Source: JAEHDI01 sp035455185
GTDB lineage: Bacteria; Acidobacteriota; Terriglobia; Bryobacterales; Bryobacteraceae
Length of the DNA stretch: 64,000 nucleotides
Assembly (NCBI GenBank): GCA_035455185.1
Contig: DATIFQ010000343.1
Location: 1-64,000, forward strand
Direction of reading: 5' to 3'
Every line of letters begins with the position of its first letter. Within the stretch, counting starts at the first letter, position 1. Shown piece after piece: positions 52,050 through 60,976 of this stretch. The notes under the pieces are model-generated. The model saw nothing but the letters and a program-made list of their open reading frames with translations. It did not search any database and was not told the origin of the DNA. Position numbers and translations under genes: made by a program.

Positions 52050-54391
52050 CATCTGCTGGGCGGATCGCGATACAGGCGTTCGGACTTTATCTGACCGTCT
52101 GCCTGCTTGCCTCCGGAGCCGAGTTGGCTGCCGATCACCCTCGCCTCGTGTTCCAGCCGGGGGATCGCCGTGGGCATGGGCGCACGTTCGAGGAAATCCG
52201 GAAGTTGCACCGGGACGACGGCACGTTTCGCTCCATCATCGAGAAGGCCCTGGCGCTGGATCTCGAGAAACAGCACCCGGCGATGCCGGCGGCCTCCTGG
52301 ATCGTCTCCGGTGAGGACCGCTACGCCGAGGCCGCGATCGAAAGGATGCTGTCCGCGCCGATCAGCAGGAGCGGCGAAGGTTCTTATTCCAACATCTGGT
52401 CGCACGCGCTTGCGTACGACTGGCTCTATCATCACCCGCGTTTTACACCCGAGAAGAAAGAGCGTGCCGCGACGAAGATCGTTGAGCGGCTGGCGACAGA
52501 ACTCGCGGGACTTGACGATAGCGGAATGGCCCTCTGGCACGGCCGCAACCAGGCGGCCAACGGAGCTATGGTAGCTGCGCTGGCCGTAGGCGATCTGCCC
52601 GGCCAGCGGGAGAACCTCACGCGGGCCACGGCCCACTATATCGAATCTCTTCGCGCGCTTCGGTTCTCCGAGGGTTGGCCGGAGGGGGCCAGCTACTGGA
52701 TCTACAACCGCGCGGGCCCGTACGCCCTCGCCGCGGACTGTGTGATGACGGCGCTCGGTGTCGACTCCATCGGAGGCGTCCCCATCCGCGAGGTGATGCG
52801 CAAGATCGGTCTCTGGTCGCTCTATCAGTTTGCTCCGAACGGAGTGTTTGAGCCGTACGGCGACTCTGGCGGCTCTCTCCAACTTGGCGAGACGGGCTGG
52901 TGGGAACTCACCACCGACTATTTCGCGCGGCTCTCGAAGGATCCCTCCCTCATGGCCGGCGCCGACTACTTAAGGAACCGGTCCCCAAACCCGTACGGCC
53001 GCAGGCCGTACAACTGGTGGGCCGTGCTGAGCTACGATCCCACGGCGCGCCCGCGCCGCGGCTACGACCCGGCGAAGCCAGAGATCTGGATGCGGGCGCG
53101 TTTGCCACAATCGATGCTCTTCGGACGCGATTCGATTGGCGTCGCCTTCTTTCGCGGAGAGTGGGGTGATCCCGACGAGCTCTACGCCACATTCAAGGCA
53201 GGCGATATGCTGGCCCACCATGACCACTACGATGTGGGCCACTTCGGCATTCAGTTCGGAGGACTGCTGGCGCCGCAGACCGGAATCTACGGGTCGGGTA
53301 CGGATGGATACGACGGCGCCTACCGTTTGGGTTACGGTGTCCAGTCGGTTTCGGTAAACAGTCTGCTGATTCTGGCGCCGGGTGAGATTTCCGCCGACTT
53401 GCGCTCCCGGAAGAACCCGGCCTGGACCTCGCTCTCCGGAGGGCAGCGAGTCATCTCGCCGACCGGCTTCTCGTGCGTCAGCCTGGACGACTTTCGCCAC
53501 AAGCTTCAAACGGGCCGTCATCTCGAACGCGGCGGCATTACTGTGTTCGAAAGCATCGCTGGCGAATTGGACTACATTGCGGCTGACATCACGGCGTCAT
53601 ACAACTCCACAAAATGGGCGGAGCCCGGTACCGAGCCAAAGGTCTCGCTGGTCACGCGGCAGTTTCTGTACCTCCGCCGCGAGCGAGCCTTCGTGGTCTA
53701 CGATCGCGTGGAGACCACGAATGCGCGTTTCCTGCCGAAGTTTCTGCTGCACAGCCTGTCGAAGCCGGTGACGCAAAGCGAGAAGTTGCTTGCCGGCAGC
53801 GGCCCTGAAGACGGTATTCTCGAGACAACCGACCGAACCCTGCGCACCGCCGATCAGCGAGGAGAACTCACGCAACTGGTATTGTTGCCACGCGACGCAC
53901 GGGCGCTGAAGATCGGTGGTCCAAACTACTACGGCTATGTCGAGAGCGATGGCGACCAGGCGGACGGTTTCGACGGAGTGAATCTAAGCGCTGGAGATCC
54001 GCGTATACCGCGAAAGACCGCTCAGCTTGGATTGTGGAGGACGGAAGTGGAGCCGGTCCTGTCCGGCACGAGCACTCGCTTCCTCAACGTCTTGCTTCCG
54101 CGGCTTGTGGCCCGACGCGGCAGCCTGCCGGTGGTGGATCTTGCGGGATCCGGCGAAGGGGCCGATGCGGTTCGGGTCGGCAACACCGTCATTGTGTTTG
54201 CTCGACGGCCAGGAGGGCTCGATGCGGTCGAACTGGACCTGAGCCAGCCGGCAGAGGTCATTCTTGTCGATGCCGTGCCGGGCGTGCGTTACCGGGCCGG
54301 CGGCCGAACCGCGACCGCTAGTGGAGAAGGCGTGCTGCGCGTTCCGGGACTGGCTAGGGGGAGGCAAACGGTGGCACGAACCGGACGCTAG
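52046..54391 (+). CDS. Secreted heparinase II/III-like polysaccharide lyase
   Basis: 781 residues; ATG 52046 overlaps the previous stop. Signal peptide at residues 8-28 (IAIQAFGLYLTVCLLASGAE). N-terminal (alpha/alpha) toroid (WSHALAYDWLYHHP, ALWHGRNQAANG), then heparinase II/III-type C-terminal beta domain with MLAHHDHYDVGHFGIQFGG. Members cleave heparin, alginate or other uronic-acid polymers; substrate unknown here. Pairs with the UxuA-like gene upstream. Confidence 0.85.
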   Translation: MTSAGRIAIQAFGLYLTVCLLASGAELAADHPRLVFQPGDRRGHGRTFEEIRKLHRDDGTFRSIIEKALALDLEKQHPAMPAASWIVSGEDRYAEAAIERMLSAPISRSGEGSYSNIWSHALAYDWLYHHPRFTPEKKERAATKIVERLATELAGLDDSGMALWHGRNQAANGAMVAALAVGDLPGQRENLTRATAHYIESLRALRFSEGWPEGASYWIYNRAGPYALAADCVMTALGVDSIGGVPIREVMRKIGLWSLYQFAPNGVFEPYGDSGGSLQLGETGWWELTTDYFARLSKDPSLMAGADYLRNRSPNPYGRRPYNWWAVLSYDPTARPRRGYDPAKPEIWMRARLPQSMLFGRDSIGVAFFRGEWGDPDELYATFKAGDMLAHHDHYDVGHFGIQFGGLLAPQTGIYGSGTDGYDGAYRLGYGVQSVSVNSLLILAPGEISADLRSRKNPAWTSLSGGQRVISPTGFSCVSLDDFRHKLQTGRHLERGGITVFESIAGELDYIAADITASYNSTKWAEPGTEPKVSLVTRQFLYLRRERAFVVYDRVETTNARFLPKFLLHSLSKPVTQSEKLLAGSGPEDGILETTDRTLRTADQRGELTQLVLLPRDARALKIGGPNYYGYVESDGDQADGFDGVNLSAGDPRIPRKTAQLGLWRTEVEPVLSGTSTRFLNVLLPRLVARRGSLPVVDLAGSGEGADAVRVGNTVIVFARRPGGLDAVELDLSQPAEVILVDAVPGVRYRAGGRTATASGEGVLRVPGLARGRQTVARTGR

Positions 54392-54453
54392 AATGCGGTT
54401 GACAGCGCCGTGCGGATGGTGCCAGTCTGGGACAGCATCGGAAGGAGGCAGCG

Positions 54454-54795
54454 ATGGCGCTGGCGATTGCGGTTCGCCAAGTTGGAAGCGTGGCTGTGAT
54501 GGATGTGAGTGGAAGGCTGGTGTTGGGGGAAGAGTGCAGCATTGTCCGGGAGAAGATCCGTGAACTCCTGGCGTCAGGCCAGAAGAACATCCTGCTGAAT
54601 CTCTCCGAGGTGACTTACGCGGACAGCGCAGGGCTCGGCGAACTGGTCGCCAGCCACGTGACGGTCGCGAAGGCCGGCGGCAGGCTAAAGATTCTCAACT
54701 CCCAGAAGAAGCTCGACGGGCTTCTGGAAATCACGCGGCTACACACGATTTTCGAGGTTTTTGCGGACCAGGACCTCGCGGTTCTCAGTTTCTGA
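54454..54795 (+). CDS. STAS-domain anti-sigma factor antagonist
   Basis: 113 residues, ATG 54454 behind AGGAGG. SpoIIAA-type STAS domain with the phosphoacceptor Ser in YADSAGLGEL. It would control an anti-sigma kinase. No RsbW-like kinase or sigma gene is adjacent. Convergent with the CBM9-like gene. Confidence 0.94.
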   Translation: MALAIAVRQVGSVAVMDVSGRLVLGEECSIVREKIRELLASGQKNILLNLSEVTYADSAGLGELVASHVTVAKAGGRLKILNSQKKLDGLLEITRLHTIFEVFADQDLAVLSF

Positions 54796-54811
54796 GTCCC
54801 TATCCGCGGGC

Positions 54812-55504
54812 TTACTTCTCGAGCCGCAACCTTCCAAAGGCCTCGGGCACGTGGTAGTTCATTTGGCCGGTCGGCTGCCAAGCGACGTGAACCCGTTTCG
54901 GCGGCGGACCCTGAATGCGATACAGGTTGGCTCGCATCTCGAGGCCCGGCGCCGGCTTCCGGGAGTCAATCGAAGCCATCGGGATCTGCATCTCGCCGTA
55001 CCAGATTTTCTTCTTTTCGTCGATCCGCGCCTTCACCTTGAATCCGGAATTCCAGAGCCAGCCGCCTTCCGGCTTCGGGTTGTCGCGGTCGATGTCCAGA
55101 TCCACCCACTCGCCTTGCGGCGAGACCTGGAACTCCTTGTACTGGCGGATGTGTTTGAAGTCCGTCCCGATAAACGCCTCCGCGACATCCCAATCCCAGA
55201 GCTTGTTGGTCTCGGTCGTCGTCGACGGGTTGGGCTTCAGGAATAGCTTGTCGTAAGGACAGATGTACAGAAAGTAGAGATTCTTGTCGGTCCACCGCGA
55301 ACGAATCTCGGTGCGATGCCCGGGCGATGGCTCCTTCGTCGGCCCGTTCTCGGCAAACACCCCGGCTACGTTCTTCCATTGCGCCGCGTTCGGATCAGCG
55401 GTCAGGGCGAAGTCCTTGCTCGAATAGTAGCTCTTGATGACGCCGGGACCCTCCGCCAGAGCCACGCCGGCGACAAACAGGAAGAGAAGGAATGTTAGCT
55501 TCAT
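54812..55504 (-). CDS. Secreted carbohydrate-binding (CBM9-like) protein
   Basis: 230 residues with signal peptide (LTFLLFLFVAGVALAEG). DOMON/CBM9-like beta-sandwich (RTEIRSRWTDKNLYFLYICP, WDVAEAFIGTDF, FQVSPQGEWVDLDIDRDN). Binds polysaccharide ends in the family. Divergent from the esterase gene, with about 30 bp between. Confidence 0.9.
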   Translation of the reverse strand: MKLTFLLFLFVAGVALAEGPGVIKSYYSSKDFALTADPNAAQWKNVAGVFAENGPTKEPSPGHRTEIRSRWTDKNLYFLYICPYDKLFLKPNPSTTTETNKLWDWDVAEAFIGTDFKHIRQYKEFQVSPQGEWVDLDIDRDNPKPEGGWLWNSGFKVKARIDEKKKIWYGEMQIPMASIDSRKPAPGLEMRANLYRIQGPPPKRVHVAWQPTGQMNYHVPEAFGRLRLEK

Positions 55505-55534
55505 TTCCTCTCCAATATAAGCTTTAATAGCGGT

Positions 55535-56389
55535 ATGCGAAACCTGGTGCTCACCCTGTTTTTACTGGCCGCCCTTTGTCCGGCACAGTCGTTCGAGCCG
55601 GTCACCACGCTTCCGGACTGGGTCTCCGTCGAAGCCAATGTGCCGTACGACCAGTACAAGGAGACGGTTCTTGACATCATGCAGCCGAAGGCCGCAGCGA
55701 CAGGCAAGCGGCCCGGCATGCTGGTGATCCATGGCGGTGGCTGGGTCGGAGGAACAAAGGAACAAGTCGTAGAGAGCTTTTGCTTGCCATACGTCGAGAA
55801 AGGCTTTGTCGTGGCGAATGTTGAGTACCGGCTGGCCAAAGTCGCTCCAGCGCCCGCCGCCGTCATGGACGTGCTCAAGGCCGCCGACTGGTTCCGCCGC
55901 AACGCGGGCCGCTACAACGTGGACGGGAAACGAATCGCGGTGATCGGCAATTCGGCGGGAGGTCACCTCGCCCTCATGGTGGGGATGGCGTCGAAGTCGG
56001 CGAAACTCGGGCCGACCGGCAAAGTCGCCGCTGTCATCAATATTTACGGGATTTCCGACGTAGCCGACCAGTTGGGCGGTCCGAATACGCGCGATTATGC
56101 GGTCACCTGGGTTCCGGACGAACCCGGACGGCTGGAACTGGCCCGACGCGTTTCGCCGATGACGTACGTTCGAAGAGATCTGCCGCCGATTCTCACTGTT
56201 CACGGCGACGCTGATGAGACGGTACCGTATGAGCACGGCACAAACTTGACCAAGGCGCTGCGCCAGGCCGGCGCCACCGCCGAGATGATCTCCGTGCCCC
56301 AGGGCAAACACGGATTTTCAAAGGAGCAGTGGGCCGGCGTTCTACCGCAGATCTTCAAATTCCTGGAACGCCACCGCATCTTGCGGTAA
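55535..56389 (+). CDS. Secreted alpha/beta-hydrolase (carbohydrate esterase-like)
   Basis: 284 residues with a signal peptide (LVLTLFLLAALCPAQS). BD-FAE/lipase-like fold: HGGGWVGGTKE oxyanion region, nucleophile in GNSAGGHLA, Asp in HGDADETVPY and His in GKHGFS. Probably removes acyl groups from polysaccharides. Neighbours CBM9 and sulfatase genes support a glycan role. Confidence 0.9.
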   Translation: MRNLVLTLFLLAALCPAQSFEPVTTLPDWVSVEANVPYDQYKETVLDIMQPKAAATGKRPGMLVIHGGGWVGGTKEQVVESFCLPYVEKGFVVANVEYRLAKVAPAPAAVMDVLKAADWFRRNAGRYNVDGKRIAVIGNSAGGHLALMVGMASKSAKLGPTGKVAAVINIYGISDVADQLGGPNTRDYAVTWVPDEPGRLELARRVSPMTYVRRDLPPILTVHGDADETVPYEHGTNLTKALRQAGATAEMISVPQGKHGFSKEQWAGVLPQIFKFLERHRILR

Positions 56390-56415
56390 GACCCGTGTGC
56401 CCGCACCGCAGGTGG

Positions 56416-57771
56416 TCAGTCTTTTGTGACCGCTTCCTGCCAGCGGCTGATCGCGGTGGCGAGCTCGTCCACGAGTTCCGGATGCTTGCGCCGGAGGTTG
56501 CGCGTCTCGCCAGGGTCTTCCTCGAGATCCGAAAGGAACATCGCGTCGTCGCCCCTGAGCGGGTTTCGGCCTTCCGGCGTCCCGTCGTAGACTGCCCCGT
56601 TGACGACCAGTTTCCAGCGCCCTCGCCGGACCGCCTGTTGTTTGTCGGAATCCCAGAAGACGTCAGGATGCTGTGACTTCGCCCCTGCCGTCATCAGCGG
56701 CAAGGCGTCCCGGCCGTCGATGGTCCGGCCCGCCGGCAACGGCACACCGGCGGCGGTACAGATCGTCGGCAGGAGATCGGCCGTCATTGCCGTCTCCCGG
56801 AGCACTTGTCCCGGCTGGATCACGCCCGGCCAATGAAAGACCGCTGGCACGTGCATTCCGCCGTCGAAAAGACTAAATTTGAAACCCCGGTAGGGAGAAT
56901 TCCTGCCTGCTGTTGCCGCCTGCTGGCTCAAGCCCGCACGCGCCTCCGTCGTCGCGCCGTTGTCGGCGCTGAAGATCACGAGGGTATTGTCGCGGATTCC
57001 TCCCCTGTCCAGCGTCCGCAAGACTTCCCCGACGCCGTCGTCGGCCGCCGCAAGCATCGCTGCGTACATCCGCCGCTCCGGTTCGAGCTCCGGAAAGCGC
57101 TCGACATACTTCCTCGGTGCATGCATCGGATAGTGGACCGCGTTGTAGGCGAGATAGAGGAAGAACGGCTGGGAGTGGTTTGCCTGAATGAAACCGACCG
57201 CTTCTTGCGTCAGCCGCTCGGTCAGGTACTGGCCGTCCTCGAAGATCTCGGTTCGGTTTCTCCACAGATCGTGGTAGTTCACTACCCGTGGCTCGCCCCA
57301 GTAGTACCGGTGCGAGTAGAAATCAACGCAGCCGGAGTGAAAGCCGTAGAAGTAGTCAAAGCCCCGGCTGTTTGGCGCCGTTTCCGGTGTGGAACCAAGG
57401 TGCCACTTCCCAACTAGGCCCGTCGTGTAGCCGGCGGGCTTGAGCAGCGCCGGGATCGTCTGTTCCCGCACCGGAAGGCTCATGCCGTTCCGCGGCATGC
57501 CGCACCGCAGCGGGTACCGGCCCGTCATCAACGTCGCGCGGGCGGGCGCGCACATCGGAGCGTTCGAATACCAGTTCGCGAAACGCGCGCCGCCGGCGGC
57601 CAGCGAATCGATGTTCGGAGTCTTGACATCGGTTGCCCCCTGGCACCCGAGGTCATGGCTGCCCATGTCGTCAAGCAGGATCACGATGACGTTCGGCTTG
57701 CGCTCCCGCCCTGACGAAGCGGCCACCCCCGCTCCCGCCGCCAAAAATTCTCGTCGATTCAGCATCTCCAC
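56416..57771 (-). CDS. Type I sulfatase, Tat-exported
   Basis: 451 residues. Tat signal NRREFLAAGAG, formylglycine site C74-APAR (MCAPARATLMTGR), metal ligands in LLDDMGSHD and SADNGA, and KWHLGSTPE. Hydrolyses sulfate esters outside the cytoplasm. It lies 1 bp after the aminotransferase gene, sharing its transcript. Confidence 0.93.
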   Translation of the reverse strand: MEMLNRREFLAAGAGVAASSGRERKPNVIVILLDDMGSHDLGCQGATDVKTPNIDSLAAGGARFANWYSNAPMCAPARATLMTGRYPLRCGMPRNGMSLPVREQTIPALLKPAGYTTGLVGKWHLGSTPETAPNSRGFDYFYGFHSGCVDFYSHRYYWGEPRVVNYHDLWRNRTEIFEDGQYLTERLTQEAVGFIQANHSQPFFLYLAYNAVHYPMHAPRKYVERFPELEPERRMYAAMLAAADDGVGEVLRTLDRGGIRDNTLVIFSADNGATTEARAGLSQQAATAGRNSPYRGFKFSLFDGGMHVPAVFHWPGVIQPGQVLRETAMTADLLPTICTAAGVPLPAGRTIDGRDALPLMTAGAKSQHPDVFWDSDKQQAVRRGRWKLVVNGAVYDGTPEGRNPLRGDDAMFLSDLEEDPGETRNLRRKHPELVDELATAISRWQEAVTKD

Positions 57772-57772
57772 C

Positions 57773-58894
57773 TCACCGCCGCTGCAATTTCAGGACTACG
57801 GACGCGATTTCCATCGTCGTCTCTTCGTCGCCCATCAGTACCCGATGTGGCAGCCAGAACGCGTCATGGATGCAGGCCTCCGACACCGGGCACGGCTCGA
57901 CGCGGCATGCGCCCTTCTGATAGAGCGGATTCTGATACAAAACGTGCGGATAGAACGGCGTGCAGGGAATCTCCCGCTCCGTGAGGGCGGCATGGAACTC
58001 GTCTCGCGTCATTCCGAACTTTGCTGCGTCGATGCGCCCCAGCAGCAGGTAGTATGAGTTCACGTTGACCTGGGACGGGACCGCCTGCCAAGTGAGGCCG
58101 TCGACGTCCGAGGTGGCGGCGCGCAACCGGCAGGCATTCTCCATACGCAGGCGGATCTGTTCAGGCAGCCGTTCCAACTGCGCGATGAGCACCGCGGCCT
58201 GGAGCGCTGTAATCCGGTAGTTCGTCCCGAGCGTGAAATGGTGGAACCAGCCCTCGCCCTCGCGGCGACCCTGATTGGCAATGGCACGCGCCCGCGCCGC
58301 GATGCCGTCGTCATTCGCGGTTAGAATGCCGCCCTCGCCGGCGGTCATTACCTTCGAGTTCTGGAAGCTGAACGTGCCCGCCACGCCCAGACTGCCGGCG
58401 CGCCTGCCAGTCCACTCCGAACCGTGGGCGTGGGCTGCATCTTCGAACAGCATTAGGCCACGATCGGCGGCAAGCTTCATCAGGCGGTCCATGTCGGCCA
58501 GCGGCCCACCAAAATGGACAGGCACAATCGCCTTCGTACGCGGACCGATCGCCGCTGCCGCGCAGTCCGGGTCCATGTTGAAGCTGTACGGCTCGATATC
58601 GACGAACACGGGCGTCGCGCCCACGCGCGATACCGCCGTCGCCGTCGAAATGAACGAGATCGCGGGGACGATCACCTCGTCGCCCGGCCCGATTCCGGCC
58701 GCCTCCAGCGCCATCTCGATCGCCACCGTCCCGTTGGCGCAACTCACGCCGTGACGGCAATGTTGGTAGGCGGCGAAATCGCGCTCGAAGCGCTCGACCA
58801 TCTCATGAAAGCCACCCCACTGGAGGCTGTCGATGACCTCCTTGAGCAACTCCATCTCACGGTCCGTGGCGAGGGGCCAGCGCGGAATGTTCAT
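57773..58894 (-). CDS. DegT/DnrJ/EryC1/StrS aminotransferase
   Basis: 373 residues. PLP-dependent sugar aminotransferase with the Schiff-base lysine in SFQNSKVMTAGEGG, FEDAAHAHGSEW and GTNYRITALQAAVL. Usually makes amino sugars for polysaccharides or antibiotics. Operon with the sulfatase is unusual. No sugar-nucleotide genes are nearby. Confidence 0.93.
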   Translation of the reverse strand: MNIPRWPLATDREMELLKEVIDSLQWGGFHEMVERFERDFAAYQHCRHGVSCANGTVAIEMALEAAGIGPGDEVIVPAISFISTATAVSRVGATPVFVDIEPYSFNMDPDCAAAAIGPRTKAIVPVHFGGPLADMDRLMKLAADRGLMLFEDAAHAHGSEWTGRRAGSLGVAGTFSFQNSKVMTAGEGGILTANDDGIAARARAIANQGRREGEGWFHHFTLGTNYRITALQAAVLIAQLERLPEQIRLRMENACRLRAATSDVDGLTWQAVPSQVNVNSYYLLLGRIDAAKFGMTRDEFHAALTEREIPCTPFYPHVLYQNPLYQKGACRVEPCPVSEACIHDAFWLPHRVLMGDEETTMEIASVVLKLQRR

Positions 58895-58915
58895 AACCGT
58901 ATCAGCATACCGGGG

Positions 58916-59548
58916 TCAGAGCCCCTGAAGAAAGTAGTTGAACTCCTTCTCGCGGCCGATCGTCGTTGTGTCGCCGTGGCCGGGTAACACCAGCGTCTCC
59001 TCGGGCAGAGTGAGCAGCTTGTCCCGGATCGAAACGAGGATCTTACGAAAATCGCCGCCAGGTAGGTCGGTGCGCCCGATGCTGTCCCGGAACAGTGTGT
59101 CCCCCGCAATCACTTTGTTTTCGGACGGGAGCCACAGGCAGATGCTGCCGGGCGTGTGGCCGGGCGTGTGCAGAACCGAGAAATCGGAGCTTCCAAGCCG
59201 TACAGTGTCGCCGTCCCGCGTCTTTCCGTCGATTTCCACGCGCCGGGGCGTGGCCATACCGAGCCACGATGCCTGCATATCGAGTTGGTCGTAAACGCCT
59301 TCGTCGTCCTCGTTCATGAGTACGGAGGCGCCGGTAACGGCCTTGAGCTTCGCTGCGCCGCCGACGTGGTCGATATGTGCGTGTGTGATGACGATCAGAG
59401 TGGCGCGAAGCCTGTGCCGTTCAAGAATCCCCAGGATCTCCTCGACGTTGTCGCCGGGGTCGATGACAATCGCTTCACGCGTCTGTTCGTCGCCGAAAAC
59501 CGAACAGTTGCACTGAAGCATCCCGACGGGCAGAACCTCGTGAATCAT
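58916..59548 (-). CDS. MBL-fold hydrolase (glyoxalase II-like)
   Basis: 210 residues from ATG 59548. Metal-binding THAHIDHVGG, then HTPGHTPGS, GDTLFRDSIGRTDLPGG and LPGHGDTTTIGREKEFN. YcbL-type short glyoxalase II that hydrolyses thioesters such as S-lactoyl-thiols, possibly bacillithiol-linked given bshB1 in the window (inference). Confidence 0.93.
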   Translation of the reverse strand: MIHEVLPVGMLQCNCSVFGDEQTREAIVIDPGDNVEEILGILERHRLRATLIVITHAHIDHVGGAAKLKAVTGASVLMNEDDEGVYDQLDMQASWLGMATPRRVEIDGKTRDGDTVRLGSSDFSVLHTPGHTPGSICLWLPSENKVIAGDTLFRDSIGRTDLPGGDFRKILVSIRDKLLTLPEETLVLPGHGDTTTIGREKEFNYFLQGL

Positions 59549-59614
59549 AAACGTGATTGTAGAGCACCGAGCCGGTTGGAGACTCCGGCGCGTCATGCTG
59601 CTAGACTGGCTCGA

Positions 59615-60931
59615 ATGGGCGCCATGAGGGGCGTGGCTGAAGCGCTCTCGGCCTTGCGTACCATGCTGGAGGCCGAGACCCCGGTTGGAGACTCCGCGAG
59701 GTCTTTCCTCGATCTTACGGTCCGGCTAAGGGACTCGGTGCAGCCGGTGCTGGGCGGCACTTGCACAACGGCGTGCGACCGGCTGGCCGAACGTGCGCGC
59801 GTGCTCGAGAGAACCGGCGATCTTGAAGCCCACCTGCTCGCCGGCGTTCAGCTCGAATCGACACTCGCCTGCATCGGCGAGGCAATCGCGGACAACACGG
59901 AAGCAAAAGCGCAGCACGTCCAGCAAGCTCTGGCGCGGCTCCTGCAACGCGCCTGTGTCCTCGCCGCCGGCACTTCAAGTCCGGATTGGAATTCCTTTCC
60001 GGATCTGATATCGACGCTGGCGGTTGTTCGCCGCAGCGCCGGGGAGCTCGCCGGACTGGTGAGCACTTGCGGAGGCGACTTAGCTCGGAATGCCGCGGAA
60101 CTGAATCAACTTTTGGAGTCTTCCGAAGCTCGGTTGCTCGAAGACCCGTGCGCAATGGTGGCGTCACTCACGAGCGAACTGAGGTGGCATCTTGGACTCG
60201 CTGTCCGGCGGGACTGGTGTTTTCTCCACGAGGACATGGACGATTCTTCGCTAGCGGCATACACCAACACGTGGAGGGAAATGCTGCTTCCAGCCGATGC
60301 GCAGATTACTCCGGAGGGGATCCTCGACGCGGTCTCGCTGTCACAACAGCAGTTCCGGATCTGTGAGATACCAGACCTCGATGATTACCTTGACGAGCCC
60401 GAGCACCTGATCGGCTACGGTCTGGCGAACCTGATCCCGCCTGCGCCGTACGGCTGGGAGTTCTCGTCCGGGACCGCGGTGCAGGCCTTCTTGCGAGGCC
60501 AGCTCGGGCAATGGTACATGCGGCCGTTTCGCGACGGTGTCTCCCCAGTCGAGATGATCTCCACTGTGCTGAAGTTCGGCAGGCCCCTTTATTACGAGCG
60601 AATCCTTCTGCACTCCGTCGCACAGCACAGGCTCGTTCAACATGCGGTCTGGCCGGATGGCGGCGGTGTGAGCCAGTTGGAGACCCTCGCGCACTTGGAA
60701 GATTTCTTCAATGTGATGCTGGACGGCTATCTGCTCCGTAAGATCTCGATGCCCAACCTTCGACGACCCGGCGGGTGGATCGAGTACCTAGAGGATCTGA
60801 TTGCTCTCCATTTCGCGGTGACGCCGCAAAAAGTCGTCGAGGCCCGTAAGGACTTTCTCGCGCGTCGCGGTTTCGACTCCGGCGCCCAGTTGCTCGAATC
60901 CGGCGGTCACGGCGGGGTCTTCCTGAATTAG
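59615..60931 (+). CDS. Large protein of unknown function
   Basis: 438 residues from ATG 59615 (ATG 59624 also in frame). The open frame continues upstream to 59156 but that part is antisense to the MBL-fold gene and is not credible. Mostly helical first half with coiled-coil character (LTVRLRDSVQ, ELAGLVSTCGGDLARNAAELNQLLESSEARLL); second half soluble and mixed (YMRPFRDGVSPVEMISTVLKFGRPLYYERILLHS). No signal peptide, membrane helix or known catalytic motif. I do not recognise it. Confidence 0.6.
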   Translation: MGAMRGVAEALSALRTMLEAETPVGDSARSFLDLTVRLRDSVQPVLGGTCTTACDRLAERARVLERTGDLEAHLLAGVQLESTLACIGEAIADNTEAKAQHVQQALARLLQRACVLAAGTSSPDWNSFPDLISTLAVVRRSAGELAGLVSTCGGDLARNAAELNQLLESSEARLLEDPCAMVASLTSELRWHLGLAVRRDWCFLHEDMDDSSLAAYTNTWREMLLPADAQITPEGILDAVSLSQQQFRICEIPDLDDYLDEPEHLIGYGLANLIPPAPYGWEFSSGTAVQAFLRGQLGQWYMRPFRDGVSPVEMISTVLKFGRPLYYERILLHSVAQHRLVQHAVWPDGGGVSQLETLAHLEDFFNVMLDGYLLRKISMPNLRRPGGWIEYLEDLIALHFAVTPQKVVEARKDFLARRGFDSGAQLLESGGHGGVFLN

Positions 60932-60976
60932 CCCGTATGCTCGAATCCGCCGGCGTGGCCATTCTACACTTGAGGT

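Noticed and set aside
59156..59614. N-terminal extension of the 438-residue unknown protein
   Set aside because: Antisense to the MBL-fold hydrolase and lacking normal composition; ATG 59615 is the first credible start.
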